NCBI RefSeq assembly: GCF_005222485.1
Contig: NZ_CP029078.1
Coordinates: forward strand, 7,193,501 to 7,257,500
DNA: 64,000 bases
Direction: 5' to 3'
Source of the DNA: Streptomyces griseoviridis
Lineage (GTDB): Bacteria; Actinomycetota; Actinomycetes; Streptomycetales; Streptomycetaceae
A program made the translations under genes and the position numbers. Below the pieces are notes generated by a model. It was not told where the DNA came from. It did not search any database and saw only the letters and a program-made list of their open reading frames with translations. The stretch's first letter is position 1, and the number at the start of each line of letters is the position of its first letter. Shown piece by piece: positions 16,225 to 24,870 of this stretch.

Positions 16225-18662
16225 CCACCGCTTACCATCTCGACCTCGGCCGCGCCGTCGCCGACCCGACCGGCCTGATCACCGACCTCGTCGCCGACGT
16301 CGAGAAGCAACTCAGCGCGGAGACCATCCGGGCCGTGGTCGCCGCGGTCGCAGGCGGCCGCGCGAAGTCACGGCGCCTGGCTGCGGCCCTGGCGATGCGG
16401 CCCTCCGTCCTGATCGACGGCCGGTCCCCGGCACCCCGGGCCATCGGCGATCTGCTCATCGAGCTCCGCAAGGCAGGCGCCTCGGAGATCTCTCCGCCGG
16501 TCTGCGTCGAGTGCGGCAAGAAGCTGCGAACCCTCCAACGCCAGGGCCAGGACTGGTACTGCTCGGTCTGTGGACAGGAGACCGCTGAGTGCGTCGCCTG
16601 CGGCACCGTCCGGCGCGTCGCCTTCCGGGACCGCAAGGGCCTGCTGCGCTGCAAGATGTGTCCCGACAACGACGACCGCGACCCGGTCGACGTCATCTAC
16701 GAGGTGATCACCGGGATCACCCCGGACGCCGACCGTGACGTGATCGCCGATGCCCTCCACCAGTCGGCACCCCACCGTCCCCACTATCGGCAGAGCCTGG
16801 TCTGGGCCCTGGAGGAGAACCCTCTGCTGAACGGGGAGGGATATCTCGCACCGCATCGCGCCATCCTTCGGTTCATCGACCTGCTGCACGAGGCCGGCGT
16901 CACCGAGATCGTCCGCCCGGCCTGCCCTCGCTGCCACCGGGTGGTGCGCATCGACAAGCCGCTCGACGGGCAGCGGGTCTGCCGCAACTGCATCGCCAAG
17001 TCCCGCATCGAAGAATGCGTACGCTGCGGTGCTCGGCGCGAACCAGCCACCCGCGACGCCCAGGGACGACCCCTGTGTCCGGGCTGCCTGATCAGAGACC
17101 CGGCAAACCGGGAGACCTGCACTGTCTGCGGCGAGTCACGCATGGTCAGTTGCCGCACCACTGACGGACCGATCTGCCCGAACTGCCGTCCCTTGCCATT
17201 GCTGCTCTGCTCGATCTGCGGCCGCACCGCACCCTGCACGCTCTCGAAGCTCACCGGCCTGCCCCGCTGCGGCGGCTGTGACCGGCGACCGGCTCACTGC
17301 ACCATCTGCGGGCGACTCCGCGGCATCCACTCCGGGACCACCGACGCCCCCGTCTGCGGTCCCTGCACCAAACCGGACGCCGAGCTCTGGCGCCCCTGTC
17401 CCGCCTGCGGGCAAGCCGAACGGCTGCAAGCTCCGGGTCCGTGCCCTCACTGCACCCTCAAACAGCGGCTCCACGAGCTTCTCGCCGATGACACCGGCGC
17501 CATACCCACGAAACTGCAGGCCCTGGCCGGCACCGAACGGGCCGCCACGGCGATGCGCTGGCTCTCCGGCGGCATCGTCTCCACCGTCCTGTCCGACCTC
17601 GGCTCCGGCCGCCGTCCCCTTACCCACGAAGCCCTGGACGAACTCCCCGAAGGAAAGGTCGTCGAACACATCCGCAGCGTCCTCGTCGCCACCGGCACCC
17701 TGCCGCGGAGGGATGAGCAGATGGCCCGTCTCGAACGGCACGTGAAGGACCTCGTCACCTCCCACACGACCGCCGAGGGACGGAGAATCCTGCACCGGTA
17801 CGCAACCTGGCACCTCCTGCGCCGGCTTCGCCGACGCAGCCGCGGCAAGGAGACCACGCACAACCAGCTCCAGGTCGCTCGGCAACACCTGCGGGCAGCC
17901 GTCTATCTCCTGAACTGGCTTGGGGATCAGAACCTGACCCTTGCCACTTGCCAGCAGACCGACCTTGAGCGCTGGATGACCAGCGACGACGTCCGCCACC
18001 GCCAGGAGGCAGGCCACTTCGTGCGCTGGGCCCTCTCCCAGAAGATCGCCCGCGATCTCACCTTCCCGGCCGAACGATGGAATGGCCCCTCCCAGCCCAT
18101 GGACGACGAGGCCCGCTGGCACACCGCCCGCCGCCTGCTGCACGATGACACCCTCAAGTCCGAAGACCGTCTCGCCGGCCTGCTGTTGCTCCTCTACGCC
18201 CAGTGGCCCGCGACGATCTCCCGGCTCACCGTCGAGCAGATCGAGGAGACGGACGGAGCGGTCCGCATCCGCCTCGGCGCCGTCCCGGTCGAGCTTCCCG
18301 CACCCGTTGCTGAGCTGGCCCTCCAGCAGGTCGCGGCCCGCCGCAGCCATGCCGTCCTCGGCCGCACAGATTCACGCTGGCTCTTCCCCGGGGGCCAGCC
18401 CGGCCGCCCGATCAGTGCCTGGGCCATGGGCGAACGGCTCCGCAAACTCGGCATCCGCCTCGCCCAGGCCCGCTCGACTGCCCTGTTCCAGCTCGCCACC
18501 GACCTGCCCGCCGCCGTCCTCGCCCGCACCCTCGGTATCGACATCACCGTCGCCGTCAAATGGCAGCGAGCCGCCGCCGGAGACTGGGCCGCCTACGCAG
18601 CCGAGGTCAGCCGCCGCACTTCACCACAACATCCGATGCACGAACCAGGACTACCGACATGA
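16221..18662 (+). CDS. Zinc-ribbon protein with degenerate recombinase-like C-terminus (module B)
   Basis: An 813-residue protein of no named family that I recognise. Residues 95-415 hold a string of C-x-x-C pairs forming about seven or eight zinc ribbons (CVECGK, CSVCGQ, CVACGT, CPRCHR, CVRCGA, CTVCGE, CSICGR, CTICGR). Residues 480-800 are helical and follow the layout of a tyrosine-recombinase core and catalytic domain, for example AVYLLNWLGDQNLTL and LFPGGQPGRPISAWAMGERL. The HxxR and tyrosine residues are not in place, so it is probably not catalytic. It likely binds DNA as partner of recombinase B. It overlaps both neighbours by ATGA. Confidence 0.75.
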   Translation: MTTAYHLDLGRAVADPTGLITDLVADVEKQLSAETIRAVVAAVAGGRAKSRRLAAALAMRPSVLIDGRSPAPRAIGDLLIELRKAGASEISPPVCVECGKKLRTLQRQGQDWYCSVCGQETAECVACGTVRRVAFRDRKGLLRCKMCPDNDDRDPVDVIYEVITGITPDADRDVIADALHQSAPHRPHYRQSLVWALEENPLLNGEGYLAPHRAILRFIDLLHEAGVTEIVRPACPRCHRVVRIDKPLDGQRVCRNCIAKSRIEECVRCGARREPATRDAQGRPLCPGCLIRDPANRETCTVCGESRMVSCRTTDGPICPNCRPLPLLLCSICGRTAPCTLSKLTGLPRCGGCDRRPAHCTICGRLRGIHSGTTDAPVCGPCTKPDAELWRPCPACGQAERLQAPGPCPHCTLKQRLHELLADDTGAIPTKLQALAGTERAATAMRWLSGGIVSTVLSDLGSGRRPLTHEALDELPEGKVVEHIRSVLVATGTLPRRDEQMARLERHVKDLVTSHTTAEGRRILHRYATWHLLRRLRRRSRGKETTHNQLQVARQHLRAAVYLLNWLGDQNLTLATCQQTDLERWMTSDDVRHRQEAGHFVRWALSQKIARDLTFPAERWNGPSQPMDDEARWHTARRLLHDDTLKSEDRLAGLLLLLYAQWPATISRLTVEQIEETDGAVRIRLGAVPVELPAPVAELALQQVAARRSHAVLGRTDSRWLFPGGQPGRPISAWAMGERLRKLGIRLAQARSTALFQLATDLPAAVLARTLGIDITVAVKWQRAAAGDWAAYAAEVSRRTSPQHPMHEPGLPT

Positions 18663-19387
18663 GATTCGACAGCCACCGCGTGGTCATCACCGCCGCCGGC
18701 CGCGATTTCGGGCGCACTTTGGCCATCCATCTCGCGGACCTCGGCGCCGAGGTCTTCCTTTCCGCGCGCACTCTCGCCGCCGCTGAGCATGTCCGCGACG
18801 AGATTCGCGGCCGAGGGCACCAACAGGTCCACGCCTTCGCCTGCGATCTGACGGACCCCGCCTCGATCCGCGACTTCGCTGCTGACGTCACCCAGCGCAC
18901 CGACCACATCGACGTGCTGATCAACAACGGCTCCCGCTACCTCGAAAGCCCAGATCTCCAATCCGCCTCCGACGCCGACGTCATCGACACCATCGCATCC
19001 GGCGCCACCGGCACCGTCCTGACCGTGAAGAACTTCCTCCCTCTCCTACTCAACTCGGACAAGCCGGACGTGGTCACCATGGTTTCCGCCTGCGGAACGG
19101 CCGGTCATCACCGCTCGGACGCCCACGAAGCCTTCTACGCAGCCAAGAGCGCCCAGACAGGGTTCGCCGAGATCCTCTCCAAGCGCCTGCGGCCGCAGGG
19201 AGTCCGGGTGATCTCCCTCTACCCGCCCGACTTCGACAACCCTGACCCGCTCTCCGAGGAATGGGAGACCACACCACGCGAGGCCAAGAACGCCCTCACG
19301 GCGCAGTCACTCGTGGAGTGCATCCTCTTCGCCGTCGCCCAGCCTCGCGACTGCTTCATCAAGGCATTCCACTTTGAACAGGTCTGA
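18659..19387 (+). CDS. SDR-like protein with altered catalytic motifs (module B passenger)
   Basis: A 242-residue protein with the SDR fold, starting at ATG 18659 inside the stop of the zinc-ribbon gene (ATGA). The nucleotide-binding glycine motif is weakened (TAAGRDFGRTLA instead of T-G-x-x-x-G-x-G), and NNAG has become NNGSR. The serine is in MVSACG. The expected Y-x-x-x-K reads F-Y-A-A-K, so the tyrosine is displaced by one or replaced by phenylalanine. Coupling to the recombination genes makes it part of the module. Whether it is an enzyme or has a new role is unknown. Confidence 0.75.
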   Translation: MRFDSHRVVITAAGRDFGRTLAIHLADLGAEVFLSARTLAAAEHVRDEIRGRGHQQVHAFACDLTDPASIRDFAADVTQRTDHIDVLINNGSRYLESPDLQSASDADVIDTIASGATGTVLTVKNFLPLLLNSDKPDVVTMVSACGTAGHHRSDAHEAFYAAKSAQTGFAEILSKRLRPQGVRVISLYPPDFDNPDPLSEEWETTPREAKNALTAQSLVECILFAVAQPRDCFIKAFHFEQV

Positions 19388-19496
19388 CTGATTCCTGGCA
19401 TGTCCACACAGGCGAGTGCCACCGCGGTCGGGGTGCAGCGCATGCGCCCGAGACCGGGGGGCATTCAGACAGTTCCAATACCCGACTCCACCATTA

Positions 19497-19580
19497 GGAG
19501 TGTCGAACGAGTACGGCAACAACCTGCTGGAGGCGGCACTGAAGAACCGACTGGTCGAGGTCTGGGACGTGACCGCGTGA
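19497..19580 (+). pseudogene. C-terminal tail of recombinase A
   Basis: Twenty-seven codons, GVSNEYGNNLLEAALKNRL and on to a stop at 19580, align with the residues that follow the catalytic tyrosine in recombinase B (HVSDDFMNTSLHKALAPAF). Exactly this part is missing from recombinase A at 14595. After removal of the IS5 copy, the stop is 8 bases from the HTH A start, matching the close recombinase-HTH spacing of module B. The short length keeps confidence moderate. Confidence 0.6.
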
Positions 19581-19584
19581 TTAA

Positions 19585-20619
19585 CGAGTTGGTGCGTGAT
19601 AGCGGGTGAGGTGTCGTGCCAGGTGGATGGCATGATCCCGCTGTGGTGGTCATGGTCAATCGGGCGGTGCTGGCGCATAGGCTGTTCACGGGGCTCTCTC
19701 GGTCTCATCTTGCGTGCCTGGTCGAAGAGTTGGCCGAGCCGTGGCAGGCCAGGGTCGAAGGTCGTCGCCATGCGGCGCGGGGCGGGGCCAGGAAGCGGGC
19801 CGCGGGTGCCGGCGCCAGCCATCAGCTGGTGTTCGTCGACAGGCTGGTGGCCACGCTGATCCATCTGCGGCACGACCTGCCGCACTCGGTGCTGGGGCTG
19901 CTGTTCGGTGTCGACCGTTCCACCGTCACCCGGGCCATCGGAGAGGTGCGCACGCTCCTGGCGGAGCGGGGGTGCGCGGTTCCCGACCGTCCCGGCCTGC
20001 GGCTTCGGACGCTGACGGATGTATTTGCCTATGCCCAGGCCGAAGGCGTCGAGCTGCGGCTGGACGCCACCGAGATCCAGGTCCGCCGGCCACCGGCCAG
20101 CCGCGGCGGACGCCGTGCCTTCGTCTCGGGCAAGAAGAAGCAGAACACGATGAAGGCCACCGTGATCGCCGACTGGCGAGGCCGCACGTTATGGACCGAC
20201 GCCCTGCGACCTGGGCGTATGCACGACGCCACGGCCGCCCGCAACGAAGGCATCGCCGTCTGCTTCCGGCACTTCCCCGACGTCGAAGTCCTCCTGGACG
20301 ACGGCTACCTCGGCCTGAGCCGCGACCACCGTGGCCAAGCGATCACACCGCCCAGAAAACCGCGGCCGGGAGCATTGCCCGGCAGAGTCGAGCAGTGGGA
20401 ACGCGACCGTCACGGGCACTCCTCCGACCGCATCACCGTCGAACACGCCCTCGCCGACCATAAACGCTGGAAGCAACTGACGCGCTGGACCCACCGCCGC
20501 GACCGACTCCCCGACACCTACCGCGCCATCGCCAGCCTCGTATCCGACCGCACCGCCACCACCTGAGAACAGCCGTGAGCAGGGCAAACACGCCTCACCC
20601 GCTATCACGCACCAACTCG
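19585..20619 (+). mobile_element. IS5-family insertion sequence, 1035 bp, complete
   Basis: Perfect 27-base inverted repeats, CGAGTTGGTGCGTGATAGCG and on, lie at 19585-19611 and 20593-20619. They are flanked by the direct repeat TAA (19582-19584 and 20620-20622), a TNA-type 3-base duplication as in part of the IS5 family. It sits between the recombinase A tail and HTH A. One uninterrupted transposase is inside, so the copy looks recent. Confidence 0.92.
19616..20566 (+). CDS. IS5-family DDE transposase
   Basis: Up to 316 residues from GTG 19616; ATG 19652 is an equally possible start. The N-terminal helix-turn-helix is seen in LPHSVLGLLFGVDRSTVTRA. The DDE_4-type catalytic core has LRLDATEIQVRRP with the first aspartate, VLLDDGYLGL with the second, and the glutamate in RITVEHALADHKRW. 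The frame is intact and the ends are perfect, so the element may be mobile. Confidence 0.9.
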   Translation: MPGGWHDPAVVVMVNRAVLAHRLFTGLSRSHLACLVEELAEPWQARVEGRRHAARGGARKRAAGAGASHQLVFVDRLVATLIHLRHDLPHSVLGLLFGVDRSTVTRAIGEVRTLLAERGCAVPDRPGLRLRTLTDVFAYAQAEGVELRLDATEIQVRRPPASRGGRRAFVSGKKKQNTMKATVIADWRGRTLWTDALRPGRMHDATAARNEGIAVCFRHFPDVEVLLDDGYLGLSRDHRGQAITPPRKPRPGALPGRVEQWERDRHGHSSDRITVEHALADHKRWKQLTRWTHRRDRLPDTYRAIASLVSDRTATT

Positions 20620-20626
20620 TAAGAAG

Positions 20627-20881
20627 ATGGGATACCACTGGCAGCTGCGTCAGCTGATGGCCGAACGCGGCATGTTCCAGACCACCGACCTGGTTCCCCT
20701 GCTTGCCGAACGCGGCATCCAGCTCTCGCGTGAACAGGTCTACCGCCTGGTCACCCAGGCCCCGCAGCGCATGAGCATGGACACCCTGGTAGCCCTCTGC
20801 GACATCCTCGACTGCACACCCAACGACCTCATCAAGCCCGAAGTCTTCAACCGTTCAGGTCCGCAGGACCGCTGGCGGTGA
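20627..20881 (+). CDS. Small XRE-like helix-turn-helix protein A
   Basis: An 84-residue protein starting at ATG 20627, just behind the IS5 right end. It closely matches HTH B: YHWQLRQLMAERGMFQTTDL, LAERGIQLSREQVYRLV and DILDCTPNDLIKPE correspond position by position. The basic tail of HTH B is missing. Its stop overlaps a GTG that begins the zinc-ribbon relic, repeating the coupled layout of module B. The frame is intact, but its original promoter was separated by the IS5 copy. Confidence 0.75.
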   Translation: MGYHWQLRQLMAERGMFQTTDLVPLLAERGIQLSREQVYRLVTQAPQRMSMDTLVALCDILDCTPNDLIKPEVFNRSGPQDRWR

Positions 20882-23245
20882 CTCCGACATCGCCCCTCCC
20901 ACACAACCGCGCCGGACGGTCGTCCGCCGCCCCGGCACGTGAGCGACTCAGTGAGCCGACCCAGCCGGGCCAGACCTCAAGCGCGGCGCCACCAGGCCGA
21001 ACTGGCAAGCCGCACAGCCGACTTGGTACGCCACATCCAGGCCGTTGCCGGATCACAACTCACCTCCAGCGACGCCCAGCGCATCCTGGGGGCAGCCAAC
21101 GCCTAGGAACCTCGGCCCGCCCGAGCTCTGGCCGCCCACCTGGCCGAACACCCTCACGCGCTCACCGCACCGATATCCCACAGCCCGGCAGCTCTTCCCA
21201 GGCTCCTGCTGGGACTGGCCGCAGCAGGCTTCGCGGTCACCAGGCTCGCCTGCGCACGCTGCGCACGCTGCGGACGCACCGGTGACCCGTGGCCTCGTAA
21301 CTCGCCCGTTGGGCGTCTCTGTAACTGGTGCATCGAACGTGACCGCCTTCAGCAGTGCACCCAATGTGAACGTCAAACGCGCATTCACAGCCGTACGGCA
21401 GACGGCCCGGTCTGCCGCTCCTGTTTCCAGAAGGACCCCGTCAACCACCGTCAGTGCGAACGCTGCCAGCGACTTCGCCCCACCAGTCGGCGCCCGGACG
21501 GCACGCACCTCTGTTCCTCCTGCAGCCCCCGCCCAAACGCACCTGCATCCACTGCGGCACCGTCGCCCGCGCCCGCACCATCACAGACGCCGGCCCGATC
21601 TGCCCCCGCTGCTACGAACGGCCGACGCGCCCATGCGGCATCTGCGGACAGACCACCACCATCAAGATCCGCAACGGACACGAGCCCTGACATCTGCGAG
21701 CCGTGCTTGCGCCACCACATCGCGACCTGTGAGGCGTGCGGCCATCAACGCCGAGGCGCTGTTCGCAGAGGCGGCACCTTCCTCTGTCACAGCTGCCAGC
21801 CACGGACGCCAAGGACCCGCGCTGACTGCGGCAAGTCCAAGCCTGTGACCGCGACCTACCCGGTCGGCGCGCTCTGCAGCACCTTCTACCACCACCGCCG
21901 ACGCAACCCCCGAACCTGCGTCGAATGCGGCAACACCCGCATAGCCGCAGGACGCACCTCGGAGGACGGGGACCTCTGCGGCCCCTGCAGCGGACGCCCT
22001 GACCTGCACACGACCTGCAGACAATGTGGCTACCCCGGAGACATCTACGCCAACGGCCGATGCACCCGTTGTGCCATCACCGACCGAGTCACCCACCTTC
22101 TCGCAGGACCCGATGGCACGATCGCTCCGCCGTTCCTGCCCCTTGCCAACGCGCTCACCCAGGCAGAGAAGCCCTGGTCGGTCATGAGCTGGCTGCGGAG
22201 CAGCGCCGCGGCTGGACTTCTCGACGAACTCACCACGGAGTAAACCGAGATCAGTCATGGGCTCCTCGACCGGTCACCCGCAACGTCTGGCACCACCTCA
22301 TCATGACCGGAGCCCTCCCCGAACGCCACGAGACCTTTGCCCGGCTCGAGCTCTGGGCGAGAGCCACCCTCGAAGCCCTGCCCCCACACCAGTCCCGGAT
22401 CGTCAGCCCCTTCGCGGAATGGCACGTCATCAAGGACGCACGCCGCCGAGCGGAGCGCGGACGTCACACTCTTGGCGCCGCGAAGGCCAACCGTGACAAC
22501 ATCCGAGCTGCAATCCTCTTGCTGAACTGGCTCGACCAGCACCAGCTCATCCTCCTGGACCTGCACCAAGAGGACCTGGATCTGTGGCTCACGCAGAACC
22601 CCACCCGACGGCAAGCCGTCCACTCCTTCGTCCGATGGCTCACGAAGCGAAAACTGACCCGACCGCTCGATACACAACTCGCCCGCAAGGGATTCGCTGC
22701 GAACTTCCAGACGGACGACGAGCACGAGCAACAGCTGCGGAGATGCCTCACAGACGAGGCTCTGCCCCGAGAACTCCGCATCGTGGGAGCCCTGATCCGC
22801 CTTTACGCACTCCCCATCTCGCGCATCAAAGAGATCACCACCTCCCCGTTCCAACTGAACGATGCCGACGCCTTCCTCACCATCGATAGCCACCCTGTGC
22901 TGCTGCCTCCGACGCTGGCCCGGCTCATCAAGGCCCACATAGCCAGCCCGTAGGCCAGCTCGATGCTCAAGCCCCGCGCGTCTTCCGGGCCCGACTACCT
23001 TCCCTGGTCGACACGCAGGTCGCCCTCTGAGCGCCAGCCACCTCATCAAACGGCTGCGGAACCACGAACTCCCCACCCGTGCGGCATACAACACGGCAAT
23101 GATCAATGCCATCACCGAGCTGCCACCGATCGTGGTCAGCGACCTCTTCGGGCTCTCGGCCGCCACGACCCTCCGGTGGGCCAAGTTCGCCCAACAGAAC
23201 TGGACCGACTACCTTGTACTGCAGCAGCAGATCTTGAGGGCGTGA
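20878..23245 (+). pseudogene. Zinc-ribbon / recombinase-like gene of module A, multiply broken
   Basis: The parts follow the order of the intact module B protein: zinc-ribbon pairs (CARCGR, CTQCER, CERCQR, CIHCGT, CGICGQ, CEACGH, CVECGN, CRQCGY), then the helical region (AAILLLNWLDQHQLILL), then the last domain (ATTLRWAKFAQQNWTDYL) ending at 23245. Disruptions include an in-frame TAG at 21104, frame changes near 21530, 21688 and 22245, a stop at 22951 and a further shift near 23030. It is a decayed paralogue, quite diverged from copy B, so the two modules did not arise by recent duplication. Confidence 0.8.
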
Positions 23246-23267
23246 TCGGTTCTGTTCGGGCTGCTTC

Positions 23268-23830
23268 CAGGGGCGGAGCCGTGCGGGGAGCGGCTCGTCG
23301 CGGCGGCGGTAGTGGGCGATGGTGGCCCCCTGGCTTGGTGCGCCAGTGGTGCTGCTGGAGGTGGTAGGCCTCGTTGTGGTGGGGCGTCCCGGTCAGCACG
23401 AGAAGCGTGGCCAGGGCGGGGACGGTGAGCCGGACCCTGGGCAGGAGCGCCTGGATGTCGCGGGCGGGGTGAGCCGTGAGGTCAGCGGGCTGAGCTGCTG
23501 CCGTCACAGTGAGGGCGTTTCCCTCGGCGTCGTCATGGTCGGGGAGCAGCCGGGCGTCCGGGCCGGGGGCTGCGGGTCGTGATGGCGGGCGAGCTGGACC
23601 GCGAGGAACGCCAGGGCGAGCATCGCGCAGGTGACGTACCGGTGCCAGGCACTCCAAGTGCGGACCTGGTAGCCGCCCAGCCGACCAGCTGTTTTCCCTC
23701 GCGGTTGTCCTCCTCGATCTGCCACCTCGCCCCGGCCCGGGAGATCATCTCCGGCACCGGGGTGGCCGGAGGGCGTGGACCAGGAAGTAGCCGTACTCGT
23801 AGTCGATCCGGCTGCCTGCCAGCTGTTTCT
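23268..23830 (-). pseudogene. IS701-like transposase C-terminal remnant
   Basis: Fragments in more than one minus-strand frame read YEYGYFLVHAL, RWQIEEDNREGKQLVG, YQVRTWSAWHRYVTCAMLAL and LTVPALATLLVL. This is the order seen at the C-terminus of IS701-type transposases, where the glutamate-containing helix precedes the hydrophobic segment. A frame change lies near 23690. No ends were found. Confidence 0.65.
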
Positions 23831-24068
23831 TCTCGGTGGAGCGGCGGATCAGCAGCCGGTGCAATCCACGCGAGACGCAGTCCTTGGAGACTCCGCCCGC
23901 TTTTGCGACGGCGGCGATCCCGCCGTGACCGAGTATCCGGGCTTCGGCCCGGTACTGGAGCCGAAGCTGACGCTCGTTCAGATGTGGCGTCACCGCCTCC
24001 AGCTTCGCCCGCAACGGACCGATCAACTCATCAAAACGCCCCACATCAACGATCCGAAGACTCGGAAG
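23828..24068 (-). pseudogene. ISAzo13-like transposase N-terminal remnant
   Basis: The minus strand encodes RIVDVGRFDELIGPLRAKLE, then LRLQYRAEARILGHGGIAAV and AKAGGVSKDCVSRGLHRLL. This is the characteristic N-terminal helix-turn-helix region of ISAzo13-type transposases. The catalytic domain is missing; IS701-like sequence follows directly, so one relic was truncated by the other. Confidence 0.6.
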
Positions 24069-24107
24069 CAACCCATAGAGAATCGACGGCCCAATGGCTG
24101 TGCCCTG

Positions 24108-24470
24108 GGTGTGGAGGGCCACCAGGCATTCCGCTCCGCCCTGCGCGCCGTCAGGGACACCCGGCCCGACCTCGACTGCCTCGTGGAGGCGCCGGACGGC
24201 CGGACGGCGATCGCGGAGGTGACCCGACTCTCTCCCGCCGTCGCCATGCTGAACCTACAAATGCGGCGCCTGGAAGGGCTGCGCACCACCGAGGCGATCC
24301 TCGCCGCCTCGGCGAACGTCACCAAGGTGCTGCTCGGCATTTGCGACAGCGACGCGTACGTCCACCGCGCGCTGCATGCGGGGGCCAGCGGATTCCTCCT
24401 CAAGAGCGTGCCCTCCGGGGAGCTCATCGCGGCTGCGAGGGTGGCTGCTGCCCGCGCGCGGGGACGTACT
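24108..24470 (+). pseudogene. Response-regulator receiver-domain relic
   Basis: About 120 codons resemble a NarL-type receiver domain: LRAVRDTRPDLDCLVEAPDG, then GASGFLLKSVPSGELIAAA. The phospho-acceptor position reads MLNLQM instead of ML-D-LQM, and the N-terminal acidic pocket is missing. After RVAAARARGR the sequence runs into the antisense of an aldehyde dehydrogenase fragment, so the DNA-binding half is lost. Confidence 0.65.
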
Positions 24471-24472
24471 GA

Positions 24473-24646
24473 TCGACCCGTGAAGACGGAGGGCACCGGG
24501 TCGAAGATCTCCTCCTGGGCGATTCGCATGTCCGGCGCCACCCGGTCGAAGATCGTCGGCTCCGCGAAGAAGCCCCGGTCGTACGCCTCCCCGCCGAGCC
24601 GGCCATCGCCGATCACAACCTCGGCGCCCTCCTCCCGGCCGATCAC
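24473..24646 (-). pseudogene. Aldehyde dehydrogenase fragment
   Basis: Some 58 codons on the minus strand read EGAEVVIGDGRLGGEAYDRG, FFAEPTIFDRV and AQEEIFDPV. This is the C-terminal-half segment of an aldehyde dehydrogenase near the conserved E-E-I-F-G-P-V motif, here with D for G. Nothing on either side continues the gene. Confidence 0.7.
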
Positions 24647-24870
24647 AGGTAGTCGAGGACCCGGGCCTGCTGGCGGGCGGGAGAGCGGACCGACAGCGGT
24701 GAAGTCGTGCCCCCATCTCGGTCAGCTGTGATATCGATGTCATGTTTCGGCCAATGATCGCCTCCATGGAGTCATTGCGTGAAGATCCATTGAAAGCGGG
24801 ATCATTCCTGGGCGACGCTGGGGCCCGTTCGTGTCCGATCGCGAACTCCGTCCACAGCAAGGGGATTTTC

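Larger units (their letters stand above)
14596..19496 (+). mobile_element. Candidate nested element: recombinase / HTH / zinc-ribbon / SDR (module B)
   Basis: This segment interrupts recombinase A between its tyrosine codon (ending 14595) and its C-terminal tail (19497-19580). It contains recombinase B, HTH B, the zinc-ribbon protein B and an SDR-like gene in one direction, with overlapping starts and stops. The limits are set by loss of recombinase A similarity and may be off by a few bases. Weakly similar GGAAYTG-like sequences lie inverted 12 and 20 bases inside the two ends. That it moves as a unit is inference. Confidence 0.55.
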
